From the NCBI GenBank assembly GCA_947504205.1, contig CANNGL010000003.1:1-64000 (forward strand): DNA of 64,000 nucleotides, written 5' to 3'. The translations under genes and the position numbers were made by a program. The notes beneath the pieces were generated by a model. The model was not told where the DNA came from and did no database searches. It worked only from the letters and a program-made list of their open reading frames with translations. Below, piece after piece: positions 53,883 to 63,124 of the stretch; the stretch's first letter is position 1; every line of letters starts with the position of its first letter. The stretch is from an uncultured Litoreibacter sp. (lineage in GTDB: Bacteria; Pseudomonadota; Alphaproteobacteria; Rhodobacterales; Rhodobacteraceae).

Positions 53883-55910
53883 ATGAAAAACCTGTCACGA
53901 CTGCTGAACCCCGCTTCAATCGTCGTCATTGGCGGCGGACCGTGGAATGAAGCGGTGCTCGAACAAGCGCAGAAGTTCGGCTATCCGGGCCATCTTTATG
54001 CTGTGCACCCAAGTAAACCCGAGATTGCGGGGATCAAAACATATGCTGGCGCGCATCTGTTGCCCGAAGCGCCAGACGCCGCTTTTATCGGGATCAACCG
54101 AGAGGCATCTGTGGGGGCTGCGGAACGTCTGCGCAAAAAAGGGGCCGGTGGCGCAGTTTGCTTCGCGTCGGGTTTCGCGGAGGCCACTGCCGAGGATGCC
54201 ACCGGCGCTGGCGCTCAGGACAGACTTTTGCGGGCCGCCGGCGATATGCCGATCCTGGGACCCAATTGTTATGGTTTCATCAACGCTCTGGATCAGGTGG
54301 CAATTTGGCCAGATCAGCATGGGTTAGAGCCTGTTGAGAGCGGTGTCGCGATCCTCACACAAAGCTCAAACATGTCGATCAACCTGACAATGCAGACCCG
54401 GGGACTGCCCATCGCAATGATGGTCACATGCGGCAACCAGGCCCAGACCGGACAAGCGGAAATTGCGGAGTATCTGCTGGAGGACCCCCGCATTACAGCT
54501 ATCGGACTGCATATCGAAGGAGTCCATGATCTGCGAAGCTGGGAAGCACTGGCGGCCAAGGCACATGCCAAGAATATCCCGATCGTCGCGCTCAAGGTGG
54601 GCCTCTCCGAACAGGCGCGCGCGGCCACTGTCTCGCATACTGCCTCGATGGCGGGAAGCGACGCAGGCGCTCACGCTCTTCTTATGCGCCTCGGGATCGC
54701 GCGTGTGAACGATCTGCCGACCTTTCTCGAAACGCTGAAGCTGTTCCATGTCACCGGCAGGATTGAGTCGAACAGGATCGCCTCGATCAGCTGCTCCGGC
54801 GGAGAGGCGTCTTTGATCGCTGATATGGCGGAGGGACGCAATTTGACGTTTCCCCCGCTGAACAACCGGCAGAAGAAAGACCTGCGCGACAGTCTTGGGC
54901 CGAAAGTCGCTTTGGCAAATCCGCTTGATTATCACACTTATATCTGGCGGGACACCGATGCGATGACCAAAGCTTGGTCGGCGATGGCCGATCCGGACAT
55001 CGCTGCAACGTTTCTTATCGTGGATTATCCGCGCGAAGACATCTGTGATCCCACGGACTGGGAATGCGCGACAGCGGCCGCCATTGCCATGCGAAATTCA
55101 ACCCGGCAAGCGGTCGCGATGGTGGCTACCCTGCCTGAATTGATGCCGCTCGATACGGCCAAGCGCCTATTGGCGGCCGGTGTCGTGCCCTTCGCGGGGC
55201 TCGCGGAGGCGCTGACAGCGGTAGAAGTCGCGGCCATGCCGATGACATTTGATCCAGAACCGATCCTGCTGCCCGAATTGCCCAAGGAAAGCACCGTCCT
55301 GTCCGAGCACGACGCAAAGACCCGTCTAGCCGATTTCGGACTGGTCGTGCCAGCCAACGTCGCCGTGGCTTCTGCCGAAAACGTCGCCGATGAATGCGCG
55401 CATATGCGTTTTCCCGTCGCTGTGAAGGCCGTGGGTTTGGTGCACAAGTCCGACCAGGGAGGTGTTGCCTTAAACATTGCGACGCCGCAGGAGGCGCAAC
55501 AGGCGGCGAGCAATATGCGCGAGGCCAGCAGCTTTTTGATCGAGGAAATGGCGCCCGCAGGTGTCGAGCTATTGATCGGCGTGCATGTTGATGCGGCGCA
55601 CGGATATGTGCTGACGCTGGCGGCCGGTGGGATCTGGACTGAAATGCTTCAGGATCAAACGCACTTGCTGCTGCCAACCACTGAAACACAGATCAAACAG
55701 GCTCTAACACACCTCAAAATTGATAAAGCTCTCAAAGGCTACCGGTCTCAGCCAGCTGTCGATCTGCGTGCAATATGGCAAGCAGTCGACGCGCTTCAAT
55801 CCTATATTCTCGCCAATCCAGGCCGTATTGTCGAAATAGAAATTAACCCACTCATTTGCACTCCGCAGGGTGCAACTGCCGTAGACGCTCTTATCCGGGA
55901 AGCCAAATGA
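53883..55910 (+). CDS. NDP-forming acyl-CoA synthetase (acetate-CoA ligase family)
   Basis: A 675-residue fusion of the two subunits of ADP-forming acyl-CoA synthetases. Order: CoA-binding domain (NPASIVVIGGGPWNE start), succinyl-CoA-ligase-like domain with the phospho-His segment VSHTASMAGSDAGAHALL (residues about 242-259), then a C-terminal ATP-grasp domain (FPVAVKAVGLVHKSDQGGV and IEEMAPAGVELLIGV). It makes an acyl-CoA from an acid with ATP and CoA through a phosphohistidine. Its stop overlaps the hydratase start by four bases. The acid substrate is unknown. Confidence 0.9.
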   Translation: MKNLSRLLNPASIVVIGGGPWNEAVLEQAQKFGYPGHLYAVHPSKPEIAGIKTYAGAHLLPEAPDAAFIGINREASVGAAERLRKKGAGGAVCFASGFAEATAEDATGAGAQDRLLRAAGDMPILGPNCYGFINALDQVAIWPDQHGLEPVESGVAILTQSSNMSINLTMQTRGLPIAMMVTCGNQAQTGQAEIAEYLLEDPRITAIGLHIEGVHDLRSWEALAAKAHAKNIPIVALKVGLSEQARAATVSHTASMAGSDAGAHALLMRLGIARVNDLPTFLETLKLFHVTGRIESNRIASISCSGGEASLIADMAEGRNLTFPPLNNRQKKDLRDSLGPKVALANPLDYHTYIWRDTDAMTKAWSAMADPDIAATFLIVDYPREDICDPTDWECATAAAIAMRNSTRQAVAMVATLPELMPLDTAKRLLAAGVVPFAGLAEALTAVEVAAMPMTFDPEPILLPELPKESTVLSEHDAKTRLADFGLVVPANVAVASAENVADECAHMRFPVAVKAVGLVHKSDQGGVALNIATPQEAQQAASNMREASSFLIEEMAPAGVELLIGVHVDAAHGYVLTLAAGGIWTEMLQDQTHLLLPTTETQIKQALTHLKIDKALKGYRSQPAVDLRAIWQAVDALQSYILANPGRIVEIEINPLICTPQGATAVDALIREAK

Positions 55911-56689
55911 CACATCCGATTAAAACCCACCGCGATGGTCCAATTCTGCAGGTCACGCTCGACCGGCCCAAAGCCAACGCGATCGACCTCGTCACCTCTC
56001 GCATCATGGGGGATGTCTTCGCTGATTTTCGGGACGATCCTGAACTGCGGGTCGCGATCATCACAGGTGGGGGGGAGAAGTTCTTTTGCCCCGGTTGGGA
56101 CCTCAAAGCGGCCGCGGACGGTGACGAGGTCGACGGCGATTATGGCGTCGGCGGGTTTGGCGGCCTTCAGGAGCTGCCAGATCTGAACAAACCAGTGATT
56201 GCCGCGGTAAATGGCATCTGTTGCGGCGGTGGGCTGGAGCTTGCGCTCAGCGCCGACATTATTCTTGCGGCGGATCACGCCAGTTTTGCCCTGCCCGAGA
56301 TCAGATCGGGCACCGTTGCCGATGCCGCTTCTGTCAAATTACCCAAACGCATCCCGTATCACATCGCTATGGAGCTTTTGTTCACTGGGCGCTGGTTCGA
56401 TGTGGAAGAAGCTCACCGCTGGGGCATCGTTAACCATATTCATCCCGCCGACCAGCTTCTTGACAAGGCGTGGGAGATGGCGCGCCTGCTCGCATCAGGG
56501 CCACCCCTCGTTTATGCCGCGATCAAGGAAATCGTGCGCGAAGCCGAGGACGAAAAATTCCAGGACAGCATGGATCAGATCACCGGACGCAAATTCAAGA
56601 CGGTCGACACGCTCTATGCGAGTGAGGATCAGTTGGAAGGCGCAAAGGCATTCGCAGAAAAGCGGGACCCTGTTTGGAAAGGTCGCTAA
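55907..56689 (+). CDS. CaiD-like enoyl-CoA hydratase (crotonobetainyl-CoA hydratase type)
   Basis: A 260-residue crotonase. Recalled E. coli CaiD is very similar along its length, for example TLDRPKANAID near the start, RVAIITGGGEKFFCPGWDLKAAADG (quoted by GWDLKAAADG), NKPVIAAVNG, and the end FAEKRDPVWKGR. CaiD hydrates crotonobetainyl-CoA to carnitinyl-CoA. The combination with an acyl-CoA dehydrogenase and a CoA ligase fits turnover of a gamma-butyrobetaine- or carnitine-like acyl-CoA, though no carnitine dehydrogenase or transporter is here. ATG 55907 overlaps the ligase stop. Confidence 0.85.
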   Translation: MTHPIKTHRDGPILQVTLDRPKANAIDLVTSRIMGDVFADFRDDPELRVAIITGGGEKFFCPGWDLKAAADGDEVDGDYGVGGFGGLQELPDLNKPVIAAVNGICCGGGLELALSADIILAADHASFALPEIRSGTVADAASVKLPKRIPYHIAMELLFTGRWFDVEEAHRWGIVNHIHPADQLLDKAWEMARLLASGPPLVYAAIKEIVREAEDEKFQDSMDQITGRKFKTVDTLYASEDQLEGAKAFAEKRDPVWKGR

Positions 56690-57312
56690 GCTTTGAGAAA
56701 CATCGCCAGCACCGCCTCATCAAGTCGATGGGCGGGGTCGGCATCCTCCCCATATATGCGCACTTTGGGCAAAGTTAGACCCTTTATTCGGGTGCCAAAG
56801 CTTGTAAGCTTTGCCTCAAATCCGGCATCACTGAAGTGTTTCGCGTTGATCGACAGAACGAACAAAGCATTTGGTTGTGCGATCCGCATCAGCTCGTCCA
56901 GGGCCTCCGGTCCAACATGGCCGAGGGTGAAAGTCCCCGCGCTGACAATCCCGGTATAAGTGCCATCTGCAACACCAAGTTGGCCGGTGACGTCGCCAAC
57001 GAACAAGGTGTCATAGACGCCTTTCTCCCGCGCGCGATCCAGCATGTCTGGCGAAATATCCGTGGCGTGGATCGGCCCTCTGTTCAACCTCGCGAGATGT
57101 TCGCCGACCAAACCAGTGCCTGCGCCCACATCCAGTACGGGGCCATGTCCACCTGCCGACGCAAAAGCCTCTGCCACATGGAATGGCAGAAGGTAATCAT
57201 TCTCTGCGGCAAAGCCGCTATCGTAGGTGTTGGCCCAGTCCCGATAAAGCCTGACGGAATCCTCGGGCGACTTCAGATCATAGGCGGTCTCAAGATCAGG
57301 TTTATCAGCCAT
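56686..57312 (-). CDS. SAM-dependent methyltransferase (class I)
   Basis: A 208-residue Rossmann-fold methyltransferase. Motif I is VLDVGAGTGLVGEHLA (about residues 59-74), followed by ATDISPDMLDRAREKG and VGDVTGQLGVADGTYTGIVSAG. No clear substrate clue. It converges with the CaiD-like gene and is followed upstream by serB. Confidence 0.85.
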   Translation of the reverse strand: MADKPDLETAYDLKSPEDSVRLYRDWANTYDSGFAAENDYLLPFHVAEAFASAGGHGPVLDVGAGTGLVGEHLARLNRGPIHATDISPDMLDRAREKGVYDTLFVGDVTGQLGVADGTYTGIVSAGTFTLGHVGPEALDELMRIAQPNALFVLSINAKHFSDAGFEAKLTSFGTRIKGLTLPKVRIYGEDADPAHRLDEAVLAMFLKA

Positions 57313-57339
57313 CTGTGCATGGAGCCCCGATTCGAGGCA

Positions 57340-58221
57340 TTATTCAAGATGTGTGAAGTCGTCCGCGGTGTAGCCTTGCAGGAACAACAACGCCGTCAGA
57401 TCTCCGTGGTTCACGCGCACTTTCGCTTGTGCCTGCACGGCAGGTTTCGCGTGCAAAGCCACTCCAGTCCCGGCGCGCATCAGCATCCCCAGATCGTTCG
57501 CGCCATCACCGACCGCCAAAACATCGCTGTCGCTCAACCCGAGGCGCGCAGTGATATCTGCCAAAGCATTGATCTTTGCCTCACGACCAAGAATGGGGTC
57601 ACCTACCTCTCCCGTGAGATGCCCATCTGTGATCACAAGTGTATTCGCGCGATGCTCGTCAAAGCCCAGTCGCGTGGCGACGGACTGCGTAAACGCGGTA
57701 AATCCCCCCGAGACAAGCGCAGCATAAGCACCGTGTGATTTCATGGTCGCGAGCAATGTCGGGCCGCCCGGCATCAGCGTTACCCGCCGCGCTAAAACAG
57801 AGTCTATTACATCTGAATCCAGCCCTTTTAGTAGCCGCACACGCTGTCGCAGTGCACCCTCGAAATCGATCTCACCGTTCATCGCGCGCGCTGTAATATC
57901 CGCAACCCGTTCGCCTACCCCAGCCTCGGCGGCCAATTCATCGATGCATTCTTGCTGGATCATGGTGGAGTCCATGTCTGCCAAAAGCATCTTCTTGCGC
58001 TGGCCTTCGACGGGCTGGATCACCAAATCAATTTGCATGTCTTGCAAGTCGGCCCACACCTGTTCGACGTTGTCAGGCGGCAACTGAACGGCGAACTCAG
58101 CCGCAACGTCAGGCATCAGCCAGACCACATCTCCACCACCCCAGGCATTGCGAAGCGCATCAATCAGAGCCCCCTCCAGAACAGGTGTTTCCGGGTTGGT
58201 CAAAAGGGTGACTGCGAACAT
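57340..58221 (-). CDS. serB: Phosphoserine phosphatase
   Basis: A 293-residue HAD-family enzyme making serine from phosphoserine. The catalytic motif is LLADMDSTMIQQECIDELA (nucleophile Asp at about residue 82), motif II-like LVSGGFTAFTQSVA and motif III/IV KINALADITARL and VGDGANDLGMLMRAG. The first 75 residues form a short regulatory-like domain. It is divergent from serC, about 155 bases apart, so the serine pathway genes flank one intergenic region. Confidence 0.94.
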   Translation of the reverse strand: MFAVTLLTNPETPVLEGALIDALRNAWGGGDVVWLMPDVAAEFAVQLPPDNVEQVWADLQDMQIDLVIQPVEGQRKKMLLADMDSTMIQQECIDELAAEAGVGERVADITARAMNGEIDFEGALRQRVRLLKGLDSDVIDSVLARRVTLMPGGPTLLATMKSHGAYAALVSGGFTAFTQSVATRLGFDEHRANTLVITDGHLTGEVGDPILGREAKINALADITARLGLSDSDVLAVGDGANDLGMLMRAGTGVALHAKPAVQAQAKVRVNHGDLTALLFLQGYTADDFTHLE

Positions 58222-58316
58222 GGTCAGGGGTCCAATCGTGAAAGACGTGTCGCAAAAAGCGGCTCAAGCGGCGCTATAGCGACGAATTCGCTATTGTGAA
58301 ACCGGAAAGCCGTCGT

Positions 58317-58356
58317 TATCCCGACAGGTGGGACACCCTTCCCCAACGAAGGGCAT
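58317..58356 (+). promoter_or_regulatory. serC RNA motif-like leader
   Basis: Two small hairpins precede the serC ribosome site: TCCC/GGGA (58319-58322 with 58330-58333, loop gacaggt) and CCCTTC/GAAGGG (58336-58341 with 58348-58353). The layout, two stem-loops just upstream of the AAGGA of serC, is that of the alphaproteobacterial serC RNA motif as I recall it. Its function is not known; ligand binding has not been shown for the motif. Confidence 0.55.
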
Positions 58357-58377
58357 ATATCTGTAAGGATACCATCA

Positions 58378-59532
58378 ATGGCTACTCAAGCACCGGCAAC
58401 GCGGCCGGCCAATCCGCGTTTTTCATCTGGCCCTTGCGCCAAACCCCCTACATTTTCACTCGACAAACTGTCTGACGCGCCCTTGGGCAGATCGCACCGC
58501 GCATCTCTTGGTAAAGCCAAGCTGAAGGAAGCGATTGAGACAACGCGCGAAATTCTTGGCATACCTGCCGATTACAGGATCGGCATCGTACCGGCGTCCG
58601 ATACAGGTGCTTATGAGATGGCGATGTGGAACCTGCTTGGGGAACGCCCTGTCGAGATGCTCGCTTGGGAAAGCTTCGGGTCAGGCTGGGTCACCGACGC
58701 CGTCAAACAACTTAAGCTTGATGCGAAGGTCACGACCGCCGATTACGGCCAGATCGTCGACTTTGAAGGGGTCGATTTCAACAACGACGTTTGCTTCACA
58801 TGGAACGGCACCACATCAGGCGTACGCATTCCGAATAGAGACTCTATTCCAGCTGAAAGAAGCGGTTTGACGCTATGTGATGCGACGTCAGCAGCCTTTG
58901 CCATGGACCTCCCTTGGGATCGATTGGATGCCACGACCTTCTCATGGCAGAAGGTTCTCGGGGGCGAAGCGGCTCATGGCATTCTGATCTTGTCCCCACG
59001 GGCCGTGGAGCGGTTGGAAAGCTACACGCCGGCTTGGCCGTTACCGAAGATTTTTCGACTTACAAAAGGTGGCAAGTTGATCGAGGGCATTTTTGAAGGC
59101 GCCACAATCAACACGCCCTCGATGCTCTGTGTCGAAGATTATCTGCAGTCCCTCGCTTGGGCAAAGTCGGTAGGCGGCTTGCAAGGGCTGATCGCACGCG
59201 CCGATGCAAACACAAAAGCCGTCACGCAATTTGTCGAAGCGCATGAATGGATAGATTTTCTGGCCGAAGATGTTGCGACGCGCTCCAACACTTCCGTTTG
59301 TCTGAAGTTTACCGACAGCCGTATTCAGGATGGTGCCGCCTTCGCCAAAGCTGTGGCCAAGCGTCTCGAAGCCGAAGGTGTCGCCCTCGATATCGGCGGT
59401 TATCGCGACGCCCCTCCCGGTTTGCGGATCTGGTGCGGCGCGACGGTGGAGACGTCAGACGTCGAGGCGTTGATGCCGTGGCTGGCCTATGCCTTTGAGC
59501 TGGAACTCTCCGGCCAGCAAGCGGCAGCCTGA
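58378..59532 (+). CDS. serC: Phosphoserine aminotransferase
   Basis: A 384-residue fold-type I PLP enzyme converting 3-phosphohydroxypyruvate to phosphoserine. PLP lysine is in [15 protein letters not shown] (about residue 196), and [15 protein letters not shown] is the typical start of the alphaproteobacterial type. AAGGA lies eight bases before ATG 58378. It is upstream of serA in the same direction. Confidence 0.95.
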   Translation: MATQAPATRPANPRFSSGPCAKPPTFSLDKLSDAPLGRSHRASLGKAKLKEAIETTREILGIPADYRIGIVPASDTGAYEMAMWNLLGERPVEMLAWESFGSGWVTDAVKQLKLDAKVTTADYGQIVDFEGVDFNNDVCFTWNGTTSGVRIPNRDSIPAERSGLTLCDATSAAFAMDLPWDRLDATTFSWQKVLGGEAAHGILILSPRAVERLESYTPAWPLPKIFRLTKGGKLIEGIFEGATINTPSMLCVEDYLQSLAWAKSVGGLQGLIARADANTKAVTQFVEAHEWIDFLAEDVATRSNTSVCLKFTDSRIQDGAAFAKAVAKRLEAEGVALDIGGYRDAPPGLRIWCGATVETSDVEALMPWLAYAFELELSGQQAAA

Positions 59533-59556
59533 TACCTCATATTCGGGGTGCTGTAG

Positions 59557-59589
59557 CTACGGAAAAACTACGGAAACCCTACAGAAAAA
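59557..59589. repeat. Three tandem 11-base repeats between serC and serA
   Basis: CTACGGAAAAA, CTACGGAAACC and CTACAGAAAAA follow one another without a gap, and CGACAG continues the pattern. It begins 25 bases after the serC stop and ends about 35 bases before serA. Spacing of 11 bases is about one helical turn, so a protein-binding site is possible. Confidence 0.6.
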
Positions 59590-59623
59590 CGACAGCATAT
59601 TTTAATGAAAAGGAGTGCCTGAA

Positions 59624-61219
59624 ATGGCCCCAAAAGTTCTCGTCTCAGACAAGCTTTCTGAAACCGCAGTTCAGATATTTCGTGATCGCGGCATCGACGT
59701 CGATTTTATGCCGGATCTTGGCAAGGACAAAGCCAAACTGCTGGAACTGATCCCGCAATATGACGGCCTGGCCATCAGGTCTGCCACGAAGGTAACCGAG
59801 AAGATCATCGCAGCCGCCAGCAATCTCAAGGTTGTCGGCCGGGCAGGGATCGGCGTCGACAATGTCGATATTCCCGCAGCTTCAAAAAAGGGGATCATCG
59901 TGATGAACACCCCTTTCGGCAACATGATCACGACCGCAGAACACGCCATAGCAATGATGTTCGCTGTCGCCCGTCAAATACCTGAGGCAAGCGCCTCAAC
60001 CCATGCGGGCAAGTGGGAAAAGTCGCGCTTCATGGGCGTCGAGCTGACCGGAAAAACCCTTGGCGTAATAGGCGCGGGCAACATCGGCGGCATTGTGTGT
60101 GAGCGCGGCGTTGGCCTCAAGATGAAGGTGATCGCCTACGATCCTTTCCTTTCTGATGAACGTGCAACGAAACTCGGTGTAACCAAGGTCGAATTGGACG
60201 AGCTGTTCGCGCGGTCGGACTTCATCACGCTGCATGTGCCGGCCACAGACAAGACACGCGGCATGATCTCGGCAGAGGCGATTGCCAGCATGAAACCGGG
60301 CGTGCGCATCGTGAACTGTGCACGTGGAGGTCTGGTTGATGAGGAGGCCCTGGCGGCAGCGTTGAAGGACGGCAAAGTCGCAGGTGCTGCGTTCGATGTC
60401 TTCTCTGTCGAGCCCGCAACCGACAGCCCGCTTTTCAACCTGCCCAATGTTGTGGTCACGCCCCATCTTGGTGCGGCCACCACAGAGGCACAGGAAAATG
60501 TCGCTCTTCAGGTTGCCGAACAAATGTCTGACTTCCTGCTGACCGGGGCTGTGACCAACGCTCTCAACATGCCATCCGTTACAGCAGAAGAAGCTCGCGT
60601 CATGGGGCCATGGGTCAAGCTGGCAGAACACCTTGGCGCGTTCATTGGACAGATGACCGACGAGGCACTCAAGGAGATTCAGATCACCTATAATGGCGCA
60701 GTGTCGTCCATGAATCTCGACGCACTCAACTGCGCGGGCGTAGCCGGTATCATGAAGGCCACCAACCCCGACGTGAACATGGTCAGTGCGCCGGTGATCG
60801 CCAAAGAGCGTGGCGTGAAAATCAGCACCACAACGCAGGACAAGTCCGGTGTGTTCGATGGGTACATCAAGATAAATGCCATCACCGACAAGCGCGAACG
60901 CTCTATAGCGGGAACCGTGTTTTCCGATGGAAAACCGCGCTTTATCCAGATCAAGGGGATCAACATCGACGCCGAAATCGGTGCCCATATGCTTTACACA
61001 ACCAATGAGGATGTGCCGGGCATCATTGGCACCTTGGGCCAGACGATGGGTGAAAACGGTGTGAACATTGCGAACTTTACGCTTGGACGGTCAGGCGCTG
61101 GAAAAGACGCGATTGCGCTGCTTTACATTGACGAAGAACCGCCCGCGCCCGTCTTGCAAAAACTCGAAGCGACGGGGCTCTTCCAGCAGGTCAAAACACT
61201 GCATTTCGACGTCGCCTGA
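59624..61219 (+). CDS. serA: D-3-phosphoglycerate dehydrogenase
   Basis: A 531-residue enzyme starting serine synthesis from 3-phosphoglycerate. The catalytic region has GRAGIGVDNVDIPAA, the NAD-binding GKTLGVIGAGNIGGIV (about residues 140-155), catalytic Arg in NCARGGLVDEEAL and His in VVTPHLGAATTEAQENVA. A long C-terminal part with the ASB and ACT domains makes it the full-length type (about 530), normally serine-regulated. ATG 59624 has AAAAGGAG eight bases upstream. Confidence 0.95.
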   Translation: MAPKVLVSDKLSETAVQIFRDRGIDVDFMPDLGKDKAKLLELIPQYDGLAIRSATKVTEKIIAAASNLKVVGRAGIGVDNVDIPAASKKGIIVMNTPFGNMITTAEHAIAMMFAVARQIPEASASTHAGKWEKSRFMGVELTGKTLGVIGAGNIGGIVCERGVGLKMKVIAYDPFLSDERATKLGVTKVELDELFARSDFITLHVPATDKTRGMISAEAIASMKPGVRIVNCARGGLVDEEALAAALKDGKVAGAAFDVFSVEPATDSPLFNLPNVVVTPHLGAATTEAQENVALQVAEQMSDFLLTGAVTNALNMPSVTAEEARVMGPWVKLAEHLGAFIGQMTDEALKEIQITYNGAVSSMNLDALNCAGVAGIMKATNPDVNMVSAPVIAKERGVKISTTTQDKSGVFDGYIKINAITDKRERSIAGTVFSDGKPRFIQIKGINIDAEIGAHMLYTTNEDVPGIIGTLGQTMGENGVNIANFTLGRSGAGKDAIALLYIDEEPPAPVLQKLEATGLFQQVKTLHFDVA

Positions 61220-61245
61220 CGGTCCTCAAGGGAGCGACCGCGCCC

Positions 61246-61279
61246 CTTCCCATGTTCAAAATATCCCCGCCGGAGGCTT
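61246..61279 (+). repeat. Dispersed repeat copy D
   Basis: Reads CTTCCCATGTTCAAAATA and TCCCCGCCGGAGGCTT. It lies 26 bases after the serA stop, between serA and the convergent beta-solenoid gene, where it may act as part of a terminator. Confidence 0.7.
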
Positions 61280-61311
61280 CAACACCAGCCACCGGCGGCG
61301 TGGGCCATCAG

Positions 61312-62883
61312 TCAATCTTTTCGGATCACACCAGTGATCGCTGCGGCAGCCAGAGCCGTTACGATCCAACCAATCGCCTTGGCAAGCCAGCGCAACCACC
61401 AGCCCGTGTGCCCCAGTGGCGACCTGCTTGTGGACGGCGCCCACGCCGTTTCCTGACCCAATGATACGAGCGGAATGACCAAATCTGCGGCGTAGGCAAA
61501 CGCATTGAACGTCTCCCAATCCTGTCCAGCCTGACCTTTCTGAGACCAGAACGCAGCAGGGTTTTCCGGATAGCTTATCGTCGCCTCAACCCAGGGTTGC
61601 GAGACCAGGATTGGCGCGGCGTTAGGTGCGAAGTCACCCTCCAACCAAGTCGCCTGATAGAAAAACCCCAAAGCGAGAATAAGCGCAATCGCGACCACAA
61701 CGGAACGTCCGGGTCGATACCCATATCCAATGGTGGTGCGAAGAACCAAATCGCCAATCCATGCGACGCTCGTCCACAGCGGCGACACACTATTCGCCCG
61801 CATCAGTGCACGAGCCTCAGAGCGCAACAACTGTTCCTTGTGCATCAGGACTGTCCGCGCATCATTGCGATGGCCCAGCGCGGTCAAGACATTCGACAGC
61901 TGCTCATAGGGCTGGGCGGAGAACGGCGTGTCCTCAGGCCGACGCGCCAACCAGTTCAGGCGGGCCTTGATATTGGTTTCGGCGTGTCGGGAAAACTCCT
62001 GATAGCGAAACCCATCCAAGCGGATAGGGTAGGCGGCACCGGGACCAACGGGCTCGTCTTTTAAGCGCGCAACATCCGCGCCAGCCAGATTGACGATCCC
62101 CCGCGTAATCTGGTTGTCCTTCAGGTACAGAATGCCACCAACCTTTGCGCGGGCAAGGCTCAAGGCCATATCTCGACCGTGCTCTTCAGTGGCCCCAAAA
62201 ACCGTCGACCCAATGATTTCATCGGACAGAGAGATCGCGGTATTCGTTAGGAAAAAGTCGTGATCTACTCGTGCTGATGAGAAAAACAGCAACCCAGTAC
62301 TCTCCAACGTCGTGACTGTCTCGGAGTAGGGATAGTTGCCCAAAAAGACGGACCCCTCGACACGCAGCGAAGGCGCAAAAATCGCGTCTTGGCCGCTGCT
62401 TGTGAGCCGCGCATCACAAATCTGCAGATCGCCGGTAATTCTTGCACCTGCAAGGCTGATCTCGCCATCTACCGAGCTGCCTGCGCGAAGATAGAGGGAC
62501 CCTGCAAATCGCGCATTATCCGCGGAGATACCGGAAATCTCACACCCGGACAGATGCAACCCTCTGAGCGTCGCATTCACCAGATTGATCGGCTCAGTCA
62601 GACGGCATTGCGTGAAGGATAAATCGCGCCTGCAATCACAGCCCTGCAAGTCGAGGGCACCGGTGATTTTCGCTCCACGTAGTCGAACGCCCTTGTCATG
62701 CAAAGCAACGTCACTGTCATCGAGAAGCATCAACCGAATGATGCCTGCGCGGATCTCGACATCCTCGCTTTCATCTTCCGGTAGATCGCCGTTTCCAACA
62801 GAGGTGCGATTGGGCTGGTGAGATTCCGCAACCAGCTTCTGTTCAGCCGGATTAAGCGGCTCAAAGTCGTCTAAAGAGATCAT
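61312..62883 (-). CDS. Pentapeptide-like beta-solenoid membrane protein
   Basis: I do not recognise a specific family. The 523-residue protein begins with an acidic segment (MISLDDFEPLNPAEQKLV), then from about 70 to 310 shows repeating short strands such as RGAKITGALDLQGCDCRRDLSF, LVNATLRGLHLSGCEISG and RFAGSLYLRAGSSVDGEISLAGA (short extracts), in a roughly 20-residue rhythm like pentapeptide-repeat beta-helices. The C-terminal third has transmembrane helices (VVVAIALILALGFFYQ and IPLVSLG..., WWLRWLAKAIGWIVTALAAAAI). ATG 62883 was chosen; a longer in-frame start at 63069 runs through the next gene. Role unknown. Confidence 0.75.
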   Translation of the reverse strand: MISLDDFEPLNPAEQKLVAESHQPNRTSVGNGDLPEDESEDVEIRAGIIRLMLLDDSDVALHDKGVRLRGAKITGALDLQGCDCRRDLSFTQCRLTEPINLVNATLRGLHLSGCEISGISADNARFAGSLYLRAGSSVDGEISLAGARITGDLQICDARLTSSGQDAIFAPSLRVEGSVFLGNYPYSETVTTLESTGLLFFSSARVDHDFFLTNTAISLSDEIIGSTVFGATEEHGRDMALSLARAKVGGILYLKDNQITRGIVNLAGADVARLKDEPVGPGAAYPIRLDGFRYQEFSRHAETNIKARLNWLARRPEDTPFSAQPYEQLSNVLTALGHRNDARTVLMHKEQLLRSEARALMRANSVSPLWTSVAWIGDLVLRTTIGYGYRPGRSVVVAIALILALGFFYQATWLEGDFAPNAAPILVSQPWVEATISYPENPAAFWSQKGQAGQDWETFNAFAYAADLVIPLVSLGQETAWAPSTSRSPLGHTGWWLRWLAKAIGWIVTALAAAAITGVIRKD

Positions 62884-62923
62884 ATGGGCGACGTTTGCAC
62901 GGCCTTTGTTTTCTGACAAGCGA

Positions 62924-63124
62924 TCAGTCGTCAGCGTCAGAATATCGATAAAGCGACCAGCCCAACGTTCCGATAAAAAACACAGTTGCCATGATAATCG
63001 CTTCGAAGCCCGCGGGGGCCGTCGGCAGACCACGCCACCACAATGCAAACACCACCATCGCCAAGCCAATCAAGGAAAACCCTATCCTGAACCTCAACTC
63101 GGATTTGGTCGGTCCATACTTCAT
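62924..63124 (-). CDS. Small two-helix membrane protein
   Basis: A 66-residue protein with two transmembrane helices (GFSLIGLAMVVFALWW and AIIMATVFFIGTLGWSLYRY) and a charged tail ending SDADD. Its ATG overlaps the stop of the upstream acyl-CoA ligase by one base, so they are translated together. No family recognised. Confidence 0.7.
   Translation of the reverse strand: MKYGPTKSELRFRIGFSLIGLAMVVFALWWRGLPTAPAGFEAIIMATVFFIGTLGWSLYRYSDADD

Noticed and set aside
59996-60988. A 330-codon open frame antisense to serA
   Set aside because: The composition is His/Cys/Arg-rich as expected from a complement of a real gene, and serA motifs on the plus strand are clear.
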